Shown piece by piece: positions 45,003 through 55,809 of a stretch of 64,000 bases of DNA (positions are counted from its first letter, which is position 1; every line of letters begins with the position of its first letter). The position numbers and the translations under genes were made by a program. Source of the stretch: Gymnorhina tibicen (lineage: Eukaryota; Chordata; Aves; Passeriformes; Artamidae). The notes under the pieces were generated by a model that was not told the DNA's origin, did no database searches, and saw nothing but the letters and a program-made list of their open reading frames with translations. Where the stretch lies: contig VXAZ01001725.1 in NCBI GenBank assembly GCA_013399875.1, positions 395,575-459,574 of the forward strand. Direction: 5' to 3'.

Positions 45003-47837
45003 CTAACCAATGTCCAGATCTGCTAGCAGGGTTACCTGGCTGCAGAGAGAAAAGCCAAATAGTTCCAAAGTCAGGCAAGGATTATCCTGGATGGATTATT
45101 TAGGAGCCTCTGGGGTTTTTCTCTAACACTACTCACATTACTACTTATACTCGGGAGCATAATCCCAAGGATAACTCTTGGTGCTTGAAGAAAAGAAGTT
45201 GTCACTAAAGGATGGCAAAGACGTTCTGGAAAAGAAATGTTGCTGGTTTAACTTGCATCTTTGTGTCCCTTTGCAAGTGGGGAAGAGAAGCCAGGCAGGT
45301 GATTGAATTCATGCCCCTTTTGCAAAAGGTGGTTAATCTCAGGTGGAGCATCTTGTCAGACTCTTCCGGAGGTAATTTGTCTGTTCCAACATGACAGCAG
45401 TGCTGGGACATTCCTTCGGTTTTCCAGGCATTCACTTAAATTTTACTTTGAGCAAGTTCTGAACTGCAGGAAAGGACAGTCAGTGGTTAAGAACTGAAGT
45501 GCAGCTGCCTCCTTTCAAGAACACAGCAAGAGGAGAAAAGGAGTAAGATCTTGACAGCCTAGAGATGACAGTCTGCAAGCAGCAATGTCTGAGATAACAC
45601 AGAGAAGAACACTGCACGTTTTTTTCACTTTTCCAAAGACAGCATGATTTACAGTGGGAATACTGTATCACTGCCAGCAAGAGCTAAGATGATGCCCTAC
45701 AAAGTATAGAAAAAATACTCACAGTTTTAAATTAAAAATGTTTGCTCTCCAAGCATATCTGGCTGGTCCAAGCTACCATTTTCACAGAGCAAAAGACAAC
45801 TGATTAACGAGTGACTCCTGAAGGAGCTTTTTGTTTTCACTTTGGTGGCAATAGCATGGCAGCCGCTGAGTGGCAGGGGAGCTGTGTAAGAGGGAACCCA
45901 AGTGTTAAGCAGTGGCACAGAGGGTTCATGAATTGTGCATTTGAGGATAAAGTGTTATAAAATTATCTAGCAACCTAGTTCTCAAAATAAACCCCTTTTA
46001 GTCCTGTATCTTGATAACTGTGAGCTTTTCTGTTTGCTTTTCTACTTATTATGAGGGTTTTGCTTTCTTCTTGTGCATCCTGTTTCTTTGTTGCGGCCGC
46101 TATTAAAGCCCTCCTTGCTTATCTTTCCAGCTTTTTTATTCTTCAAAAAGCTCATTCTTTCCTTCTTAGAAAAAAAATCAGGCTTTTCATTCAACCTTTT
46201 CACACCTCTGTCAGTACCAGTCTGCCTATTCTTGCCTATGATTTCTTCAGTTTCTTTTGAAGCCAGCCAAGTCCATTTCCCTATGTGTCCATATTTTTAT
46301 TTTCTCTTGTCTGATACAAAGAATTCTGGTCTACATCTCTCTGTTCTTTGTGACTTAATCTCTTTTTAAATATCTATTTCTGATGTGCACCTTTCAGGGA
46401 GCTAGCTCACAAGCTTTAAGTATAGAAGGTTAGAGATGCATAGCAGTGTTTATGTTAGAATAAAAAATAATTAGGTAGACTGGCCAATCTTGCCAGTTCA
46501 AACCTTTGATTGTGCATTATATTACTTCCTTTCAGTCCATACGTGGTTTGCATGCTGTCTCAGATGCTAAACACTTTAGGCAATCTAATTAAAAATATTT
46601 GTACAGCACCTTACCCCAAATGCCACACAAGGTCAGCCTGGCCAGTCAGCAGTACCAGTAGCTATCTCATGCCTCCAGAATTTGGAACTTCTCTTCCTTT
46701 CCCCCTATGACAAATCTAACTGCTCTGTGTTTACAATGATTTAAATCAAAGTTAAATTTGGCCCAAATTTTAGTAAACATTCTTCCTAAAGTATTGCAGT
46801 GTAGTAAATACTCTTCTTGTTTCCTGCTGTGTCTTTATTTGCATGTTAATGGCAGATTATTGTTGTCTTTTCCAGTGTACTTCCCCAGAGACTCTATGCA
46901 TGTTTTTATTGATTAGTTCCTCTTCATTTAACATTTAAATGAATATTTTCAAATTGGTGCAAAATTATAATAGTGTGTTTGCTCAAGGCATTTAACTGTG
47001 GTATTAGCAGAATCATCCAAGTCTGCTGATTATGCATGCTCTGTACAAAAGAGTTTCAGGACTGCAGTGCAGACCTGCAATTAGGTCTGAGTTACAGAAG
47101 CAGAAGAATCCCAGGCCAAAAGCATCCATCATCTCATTTATCTTCCTCATATGTTAGTACAGGTGGAGTATGAAAGCAGAAAGTACGTCATTGTAAGAAG
47201 AACATAAATCTGAATTTGTAGCCTTCAAAAAAGTTCCTATTACTATTTCAGTTTATGTAACAGTTGTATGCCAATCTTATCCATTATCTAAGTTATGTCT
47301 TTCTCTTGTTGTAGAAATTCAAGGTTTTATTAGGTGATCATGCATGCACTTACTCCCAGCAGTAGTGAAAATTTTTGCTGTGTGAACATGCACTGTAATG
47401 ACTGGTTTTCAGCTTTAAGAGTGTGAGCTGCCATCTCACCAAATTACATAGACTTCATCTGGCCTCATGGATATCTAAGTAGAAGAAGCATAAAAGTAAT
47501 AGAATAAAAAATAATACTTCATTAATCTAACTTTAAGGGGGCAATGTAGGAGCATCTATGGAGTGTACTGGCCTTTCAAATTTGATTTCTTCGTTGTTTC
47601 GACAGTACTGTTTCCCTGTTGGTTTTGAGGCCTGAGGATAGGATCATCTTTGCTTTGTCCCTCCGCAGTTAGTCTTATTTCTGGCCATTGCTCTTAAGTA
47701 GTCTCAGGTTGGCACTGGGTGCCTTCTAGCAGATCCCAGCTGACAGTTACAACCTGTTGAAAACACCTGTGACACTACAGACATTTTCACAACAGACAAA
47801 CCCAGCTTTTCTGGGTGCATTAATTTTCATTAATTAG

Positions 47838-47880
47838 AAACATAGAATCATTTAGGTTGGAAAAGATCATTGACTCCAAA
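47838..47880 (-). mobile_element. Very short CR1 3' tail, antisense
   Basis: AACATAGAATCATTTAGGTT followed by GGAAAAGATCATTGACTCCA is the reverse complement of the last roughly 45 bases of CR1. It is an extreme 5'-truncation or a surviving scrap. Confidence 0.8.
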
Positions 47881-50183
47881 CACATCAGACATTACAGTCT
47901 CCTGTGGTCTTTTTTTCTACATTTGTCTTCCTTTCCCTCTGTTTCAGGGAAATAAACATAACTGTTCTGCTGAACACTTTCTCAGTCTTGCCCAAAAGGT
48001 TCTTTTGGGCTGAGTAATGAGTCCTGCTCAGTAAGCATCTTGGTGCTTGGGAGAGATGTTACCTCTGTCAGTGATGTTCTATTGGTGTGTTTCTCACCTC
48101 ACAGTAAGTTTTGGCATTACTGTCTAAGCAGGTTGTATGTGTGAAACTCGAAGGTTCTGAACAATCCTAAACTCATGACAGAGCAGGTTACTTGTTCACC
48201 TGTTGTGAAGGAGTTAAATGGCAAAGCTCTGAGTGATCTCTGTGTGATGCACTGTGAATGAATAGCCTACACAGGTAACTCTCTCTTGGGAGAAAATGGA
48301 GGTTTTCACCCCATTCTGTGGAACTGGGGGAACTAACACTAGAAGAGTTTTGTACAAAGAAAATCACTTCATATTTCAAATAGAATTGGCATGTATTTGG
48401 TAAAACAGGTATATTCCTTGAATATCTAATCAAATGTTCTTTAAGGCTGACATTCCAATGCATTGTGATCATTTCAAGGGTTGCATCTGTATTTATCAGG
48501 ACACTTAAATGACTGAATCTCAGTCTTTCTTTGGTGGCTGTAAGGAAAAGTATCCAGAGTCCTTCCTGAGCTGGGCTGCTCAGGAACCTACAGAGGAGGA
48601 GGGTGAGGGGTCCCAGAATTTTGTGTCAGGGAAGGAGGCAAACACAGAGCTGTTGCAGGTCCCTGTAGTTCAAGAGGACACTGAATATTGTTCCTTTCTG
48701 CTTTGTAAAAGAGTTGCTGAAGATAGTTTAACACAGTTGAACCAGGTACGTAACATAGCCAAAGCCTGGAAAACTGGGGCACTGAAATCAGGCTCTAGCT
48801 GGTTACTTTGGCACAAAATCACGTGCTGCTTACAGGATACAGGATCTGAAATTACATAAAGATCAGTTAAATGTTGAGTTTTGCCTTTAACTGTGCATTT
48901 CCTGGCTGTTGTCAGCTTAAAGCAAGCCCTAATGTTATTTTAATGTAATTTGGTGCGTGGAATGCATCAAAGTAGGTTATATATTGATTGCTCAAACCTC
49001 AAAGCTCTGGAGGTAAATCTCTACTGAGAAGTGTCAGGACTTTAGTTAATACATGAATTGATAGGCGTAAGATGTCACTATTGTGCTTACTGCAGAGATA
49101 ACATTTGTGTTGAAATTTTAATGCCCATAATATTTAGCCTTTCTAGATTATGGTGAGCTAATCAAAGAAATTTCTCTGGTATATAAATCACTGCACACTA
49201 CTGAAAATTGTAGACAAGATAAATCAAGATTTTCGATCACTTCAGTCTTCAATCATTCTTTCCAGCAGTACAGAAAATAAAGTCCATGTTGTACTTACAG
49301 TTTGGTAGCAAGGAGATGTTTAACATCAAGGCTGGAGATTAGCGGTGACAAGTTATATCGTGGAGACAGTGAAACAGTGGTTAGGCTGAAATATTAATTT
49401 CTAGATTGATGTAGAACTCCATAATTGAGGCCATAAATCAGTGCTAAGATCAACTGGATCATGCATCGTCTCAGTTAATGCTCTAGGTCAACACATTCAA
49501 AAACTAGTCCACAGTTTTAAAATCTGGAAATTACTGTAGGAAGATAAATCTGTTTAAACACAGTGGGTTATATTCTCGAACCTTGGTAGCATTCACCACA
49601 ATAGCAGAAAATTTATTCAACTCTTCATTTTCACAGATTGTTTCTCTTTTTTTTAAGACTTATGAACTGTTTTATTAAAAGATTTTTATCCAATCAATAA
49701 AGGAGGTGGTTTATTTGTAATGAACACTTTATTATACTCTTCAGTCTCTTTTGCTGTTTGTGAGTTATCTGCACATAGTTTTTGATCTTCAACATTTGTT
49801 CATTTTATGGCAAGAGTTATTTGAATACATTCCAGCCTATGCACTGCACTTACCTTGAAATCAGAGTTTATCATTCCTGCTGTTTATTCTGCATGATTGG
49901 CCACCAAAGGCATGTGGTTTGGGTTTTTTTTCCAGTTTCTGTGCTGAAAACCACAGAAAGCTTTTAGGCTGCAGGTACTTCTTCCTGAGAACTTAGGTCC
50001 ACAGTGGATAATGAAGTACAGAATAATCTTTATTAATTAAGTTGAATACTAATATATAAATAATCTAATCAATAATGGAGGTGTGTCCAGAGAAAGTATT
50101 TTTAGTGGTACTCAGAAAGGAGAAGTGGAAAAGTGTATTTTTTTTTAACAAAAGTTTTTACAAAGGAATTAATCACGCATTTG
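47881..50183. other. Noncoding stretch
   Basis: No gene is recognised. The opening at 48509-48859 (116 codons) starts at an ATG and has a mixed polar composition, but no known domain, splice site or homologue could be recognised. Confidence 0.45.
47990..48010. repeat. Perfect 9-bp hairpin
   Basis: GCCCAAAAG, the 3-base loop GTT, then CTTTTGGGC. It has no poly-T or gene context, so a terminator role is not supported. Confidence 0.8.
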
Positions 50184-50197
50184 CCAGCAGAGGACTG
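50184..50197 (+). promoter_or_regulatory. CTCF-like motif
   Basis: CCAGCAGAGGACTG matches 12 of 14 positions of CCASYAGRKGGCRS. It is of interest mainly because two ZNF143-like sites follow within 170 bases. Confidence 0.3.
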
Positions 50198-50255
50198 CAT
50201 TGGTAAGCTCTCCCACGCTTAGGGTCTTGTCGATGGGAAGTATGTAGTGGTCAGA

Positions 50256-50274
50256 ACTACATTTCCCAAAATGC
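50256..50274 (+). promoter_or_regulatory. ZNF143/THAP11-like site, plus orientation
   Basis: ACTACATTTCCCAAAATGC matches 16 of 19 positions of the vertebrate consensus ACTACAATTCCCAGCATGC. A motif of this length is unlikely to occur often by chance. Confidence 0.5.
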
Positions 50275-50342
50275 AATTAATAATAATAAAAAAACCCCTG
50301 CAACAACCCAAAAAACCTTCTCTTGTCATGAGCTGTGAAGAT

Positions 50343-50361
50343 GCATGCTGGGACTTGTGTT
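50343..50361 (-). promoter_or_regulatory. ZNF143/THAP11-like site, minus orientation
   Basis: The minus strand reads AACACAAGTCCCAGCATGC, 16 of 19 positions of the same consensus with the whole TCCCAGCATGC half intact. It faces the plus-strand site, with 87 bases between the starts of the two matches. Confidence 0.55.
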
Positions 50362-53300
50362 GGCTGTCAAAGCAGCTCTGCATAATCTAAGGATTCCTCT
50401 ACAGACTGATTTATCAATTGTGATTGCTTTGTGTTACCCTGTGAAAGACTTTAGGCCAAACAATCTCTATATGAAGTCAGAGGGACAAGAAAATTGTGAA
50501 TTCAGAGACAGTGAGTGATTAATTTCCCTTCATGTTACAGGTGGCTTTCCAAAACTGGTGAAGTGAAATGGTTGTCTGTCCTAGGTGGACAACTGAGAAA
50601 ATGCATCATGGTTTTGGCATGATACATTTTGGGCAGATTAGAAAATACTCTGCTAATTAGGGGAATTCCAGATGTGTACAGGAAGCATATTTCAGTAACC
50701 CACGATTATGCTGGGTTTCATGTAAAGCTATTTGCTTGGCTGCCAAAGAGTTTTATGGTATGGTGCCAACTGTAATTTATTCAGAACACAAGCTAAAAAA
50801 CCCTCCAAACTTTGATGCCGGATAAGTTCATAGGATGGGAACACAAAGAACCTTGAAAACCTCAACATGAATAATTAAGGTAAATAGACTTTTGTATTGT
50901 GATTAAAACATAAGGAACTTTTGGGCATTACAGAGATATCTAGAAATTCAAAACTTCTTAAAACAAAAGCATGTGCTATAGTATCTCTATTATCTAACTA
51001 TTACACTACATTTTCTTATAAGATGACTTGCCTTCTCTTTGTGGAAGGAGTATACTGCCATTCCATCATTACTTCCAGCCTCAATTATTGTCATCTTTTG
51101 AAAATACATCAAAATAAAAGTCATTGGCATGCTAATGTTTTCAAGAGAATCCTTAATAGTTTATAGAGTGGAGCAAATTATACAAGTTACATTTTTGAGT
51201 ATATTTGATGCACTTAGGAGTCTATAGCAGAGTTTTGCAAGAATCATAACCTGTAACTTCATAGTCAAAGTGATATGTGGAGCACCAAGAGTATCCAAAG
51301 CTCTTACAGGGGAGTGAGATTTTGATGAAAGGTTGTAGGGGAAAAAAATAAATAAACAGAAATGAACCTGTGACTCCCAGCAACAGAACTGCAGGTGATG
51401 GGTAAGGACTGGCCAGAGCCCCAGCTCAGGCATCACTATGTAAAGTCCTGGTTTTAAACCACTTAAAAACAATCTGGGGCAAAATCCCAGGCCTGGCTCT
51501 GATTGCTATCACTGCCTGAGAGAAACTTCCTGTTTGGGTGCACCTGGGCAATCGCAGATTTTCTGAGTCACCTGCCAGGAGCTGCTCCCACCCCACTCCA
51601 AAGGGTTCTGGGGAAATGTTGTCAGCCCACAAACCCCAAGACTGAGGTGCAAAGAGGCAACAGAACTGTGGAAAATCAGTGAATTCCCTTGTACTTTGGT
51701 TTTGGAGGGTGGAACAGCGATGACTGCCAGGTCTGCATGTGTCAGGGCTTCATCTCCTGACCTTTCCCAGGGCTGGATGAAATATCCTCAGGCCTGGGAT
51801 GGGAGCAATTCCCTGCACAAGTCAGCCAGCGCGGCACTCCAGGCGTGTGCCAGAAATAAGAGTGCAACAGCATCTGCAGCCCCTCTTTCCCCCGAGCCCA
51901 ACATAATGAGTGTGGCCAGGGAAGGAGAGTGTGGTGTCAGCCAGCTGCCGAATTAATTAATTGGAAGCTGGAAATACATGGATTGACACAAGGGCTGCTT
52001 TGGGGTGGGCACTGGGGGATGGATTTGACACTGACCAGAGCCAAGGAGCCATAGGCTGGGCTGATAGCAGCTGGTATGACCTTCTGAGATACCACTGAGG
52101 GCCTGGCTCCCAAAATAGTTTTAATAGGTTGCAAATTTTTGTCATTGTTAATTGCTTTGTTTATAATCCAGATCTGCAGGGTCGTTTTGTTTTAATGAAT
52201 CCATTGTTGAACGGCAGCTAAAACATTAGTCTGCTGTCAGGTTTCATTGCCTCTGCTTGGGTTATAGTGTAAAAATGTAAATAGCTATTTCCTTTCTCCA
52301 GCCAAGGAGCAGCAGGATCCGTGGAGCACAGGACTGTAGAATAAGAGCAATCTTAGGTCTAAAAGACAGAAGAGTAGTCTGCAGAACTGTGTCTCCCTCT
52401 TGCCTCCATCATAAACTTCTTGTTTAGTCTTAGTGAGATCATTTGAGCCCTGCTGATCTCCAGGATTACAAACCAAGGAGGGGCAATAAGGCATATTCTC
52501 CTTGTGTCAGACCCTCCAAGAGAAGGTGCTATGGGAAATGAAAGAGATAATTTTTATTTTATTTTGTCATTCAGCACCTAGCACTGGAAAAATCCTACTG
52601 CTGCTGTTTTGCTCTCTGCAGAGGTTGAATCTCTGGCACAGGGATGAAACAAATTCCTAGATAGATGCATAATCTCACGGAGATGGGGCTCACTGTAGCT
52701 AGAACATGTGTTTGTTTGTTGTTTTAACCTGGAGAGCTATGCTGGTTCACCCACACAGCGGAGGACTGGAGCAGGCTCTCGTGCTGCATGAGCAGGGTCA
52801 TCTGCATTGCAGTGTCTTCACAGGTGGTGAGCAGAGGAGGATGGATAAGGAGACATGATCTGCTTGTTCTGCTTCTGAGCACTAGGAATGGTGCGTTTGC
52901 TCTCCCTTTTAAATGTGTGGTTTCTGGTCTAGTGTGTGTTGGCGGCAATGTGTTAGATGGGAGCAGTGACTCTGCTGGCCCAGACTGCAAGGACAACCAG
53001 GACCTTCCATCCACTGGCTCTGCTCCTCCCTGAGGGACAGAGGTGTGGGAGGAGAGACCCAGGCCTTCAGCTCTCCCCCTAAAAACAGGTGACTTAAATC
53101 AGAAAGTTCCTAGAAATGCTCCAAAACTAGTAAATCCCCTTTCAGTTCCTGCTGCCACCTTTTTCTTCTTGTGAAGATCCCCCTCTTTGGATGAGGGCTG
53201 GGGAGGATGCCCATGTGCCAGCTCCTCAGGAGCTTCTGAGGGTCAGGTGTTGCACTCCATGGATTTCAGCTGAAGCGGATGTGCCGGGGTGGAACAGTGG

Positions 53301-53896
53301 CACTCCCTTGTCTGTAGCCACTGCAGTCTGTCCGTGCCAGAGGAGTCCTGTGGGCAGCTCAGGCTGTGCTGGTGCCGGTGTCCGAGATTCGTAACCAGCG
53401 CAGAATTCCCAGGTACTAAAAAAAATCTGCCTTATCCAGGGCAGTGGGGTGAAGAGAGGAAGAGAGGAGATGTGATAACCCAGATAAAGATGTAAGACAG
53501 ATAATGCAAAGCCTTCATAAATTAGGGCATGAGAACAAGTTTAGTACTTCTGCTGAGACAAAAACCCACTTCCTTTCAGAGAAACGGAGCAGCGCTGATT
53601 GGAATAGTGCAAATTGTGCCAAAGTTGACAAACATGGAAAATTGCTCCATCCTTTTATTTGTTCCTGAACCTTGACAGTATTTCAGTTTCTATGGAAGTG
53701 CTCTCTTAGGGATTAAATCCTTCTCATCTCAGGAGGGTCATCTAAGGCGGGCTTGGGAGGAGAAGAGGAGAGGTGACTGACGGGGTCCCTGAGGCCAAAT
53801 ACTTCCATGAGACACAGAAAGGCTGTGGGTTGGCCCCAAGCTGGAGAGGACCTGGCAGTCATGTCTGTGATCTGCCCGATGACAGAGTCTGTCCTT
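50362..53896. other. Noncoding stretch, GC content rising to the right
   Basis: No gene is recognised. Bases 51480-51960 and 52700-53400 are more GC-rich than the rest of the window, but CpG is still scarce and the openings there are not protein-like. Confidence 0.45.
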
Positions 53897-53920
53897 GGGT
53901 GGGTGGAGGTGGGTGAGGGG
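53897..53920 (+). other. Potential G-quadruplex
   Basis: Four runs of at least three G (GGG-T-GGG-TGGAGGT-GGG-TGA-GGGG) have loops of 1, 7 and 3 bases, meeting the usual G3N1-7 rule. Confidence 0.6.
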
Positions 53921-54406
53921 CGCAGGCAGGTCTTGCCACAGTTCCAGCCACTGCCTGAACATCTGGGCAGCTGCCAGGGGCATGTGCACACTGCTGGGCC
54001 ACTTGAGTCTGAAGCTGTAGCACTTAACTTCCTAGAACATCATGCATGTTTGTCTACCTGCAACAGCCATTTATAATTCATTTATAATCCTGGCATGCTC
54101 CTCAGCCTGCAGATGAAAAGGGAATTTCAACCCCCAGGATGGGGTTTGCCACGATGTTGCAATAACTGTTCTTTACTGTGCATCATTTCTATAAGGCTCT
54201 GTCAATCAAGGAGTTCACTGTCTTCATTATTCTGTAGGTGCATGTCACGCTGGAGGGGAACACCAGCAGGCTCAGTGTTGGGACTTGCCCTGAAACAGCT
54301 ACAGAGGGAGCTTCCCTGGGAATCGACAGAAGCTTATCTGTACTACAGGCCTCTTCTGGAACGTCAAAGTAACATCCTGAGTTCAGAAGCCCTTAATGAA
54401 CACACC
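53921..54406. other. Unassigned noncoding sequence
   Basis: No gene or repeat is recognised. The openings at 53807-54076 and 54095-54478 have no domain. Confidence 0.4.
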
Positions 54407-54496
54407 AGACCAAATTCTGCTTCAGAATATGCATGTGCGGCTCCTATTGAAGTGAATGGGCGCTCTGCCTGCATCTGAGATAAGGATCTGGCTTGT
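54407..54496 (+). repeat. Ancient amniote interspersed repeat, degenerate
   Basis: AAATTCTGCTTCAGAATATG, CTCCTATTGAAGTGAATGGG and GATAAGGATCTGGCTT follow the order of the old repeat that reads ATTCTGC...CATTGAAGTCAATGGG...GTAAGG...GGATCTGGCC in turtles, crocodilians and birds. The assignment is from memory. Confidence 0.5.
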
Positions 54497-55775
54497 AGCA
54501 AGACTTAAAGGGGTATACATTGGGTTTTAATGGACTGTCGCCTACAACAGAATTCATTTTTAAGCTATTTTCAGTTATTTATAGTGTTGCAACAGATTAT
54601 CTTTCTTGTTTTGCTGTTACATCTTCTGCATACTGTTTTAATAAGGCACAGAAATGGAAATAAAGCAATCCGACCAGAGAGTTTATTGTGGTTTCTTTAA
54701 GGCAATGTCAGGATATTTTACAAGCTTGCAAAATTACATTTGTTACACTCCAATCATCTGGCAGACCATAAACACTCTGGAATATTTTAGATGGAGGAAT
54801 GGCAATTTTTAAAAAGCCTAGGTAGGGAATATGAGTTTGTTTGAAGAATGAGTGAATTTACCTAACATCTTTTCATTTTCCTTTAATGTGGCCTGTTTGG
54901 CCTTTAAAAGCTGTGCCTCTGACATCTGTTTTTTCTTTGCTGACACCATTCAGGCAAGTAATCAAGGAGAAGTCTGCCACTGCTTTTGCTGCACTAAAAC
55001 GTGTGTGTGTTTGGAAATTTCAAACCTTTCCCAAGGAGGAAAACGGTGAGATGCAAGAAAGAAATGATGAAACAGGATTAACAAGGTAACAAATAAAATA
55101 AATTCTAAAGGTAATACATCAAAATAATGGAAGTTAAGGGAAAAATACCACCAAATTATAAATGTTGTAAAAAAGAAATGTATATAAAGAAGCAGTACTA
55201 AACTTAGAGGTGTGATTCTGTTTCCTTTCACAAAACCTAAACACAGGACTATTTGGGACACCATACCTGTGTTGAAAGTGTGACATAGGTGAATACTGAG
55301 TGTGGAGCCCAGCCACAGGTCCTGTGATGCTGCATTCTTCCTTTAATGCTTTTACTTCAGGGGATGCCAATCTTTCTCCAGAGGACTGGTAATTCTGACC
55401 CAGGATTAATGTCCCAGGTTTCCGGGCAGCATTGAAACATGCAATTGCTAGGCAAAAGTTCTGGCAAATAGGAACACTCACATATGTTGACATGATGGAG
55501 AAAGCTTGAGATAATGCAGACTTTCCTATGCTTATATTTGGAACAGCCTCTGACATGAGTAAATAACAACGAGCTCTTCCCTAAAAGGGAACTCATAGTG
55601 GGAGTTCTTAAATTCAGAATTCAAGACTTTGATATGAATGGGGTCAAGTTTGATGCCACTGTCAGTCTGTGAATATGCCAAGTGTGGACTGGGTATTTCT
55701 TCAGGACTCATGGTAAATTGTGGCTTTCTGTATAGAGAGCGTCAGTTCTATATGATATATCCACGTGGTAGACCA

Positions 55776-55809
55776 AAAAGAAAAAGAGAGGGGGAGAGAG
55801 AGAGAGAAA
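55776..55809. repeat. Purine (GA-rich) tract
   Basis: An uninterrupted run of A and G containing a GA dinucleotide stretch. Confidence 0.85.

Larger units (their letters stand above)
38327..47837. other. Long noncoding stretch, no gene seen
   Basis: These 9.5 kb contain no recognisable gene or transposon. Openings of about 100 codons (38127-38429, 39383-39685, 40505-40804, 43863-44195) lack domains and splice context. Bases 39040-39260 are AT-rich with many TAATT cores. A single NotI site (GCGGCCGC) occurs at 46093-46100 in otherwise CpG-poor DNA. Confidence 0.5.

Noticed and set aside
47990..48010. Hairpin considered as a transcription terminator
   Set aside because: There is no T run after it and no gene upstream, and intrinsic terminators of this type are bacterial.
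48509..48859. 116-codon plus-strand opening with polar composition
   Set aside because: It looks somewhat protein-like at the start, but there is no known motif, no splice signals and no second supporting exon.
55134..55556. 140-codon minus-strand opening
   Set aside because: No recognisable domain; it opens into aromatic-rich AT sequence at its end, as random frames do.
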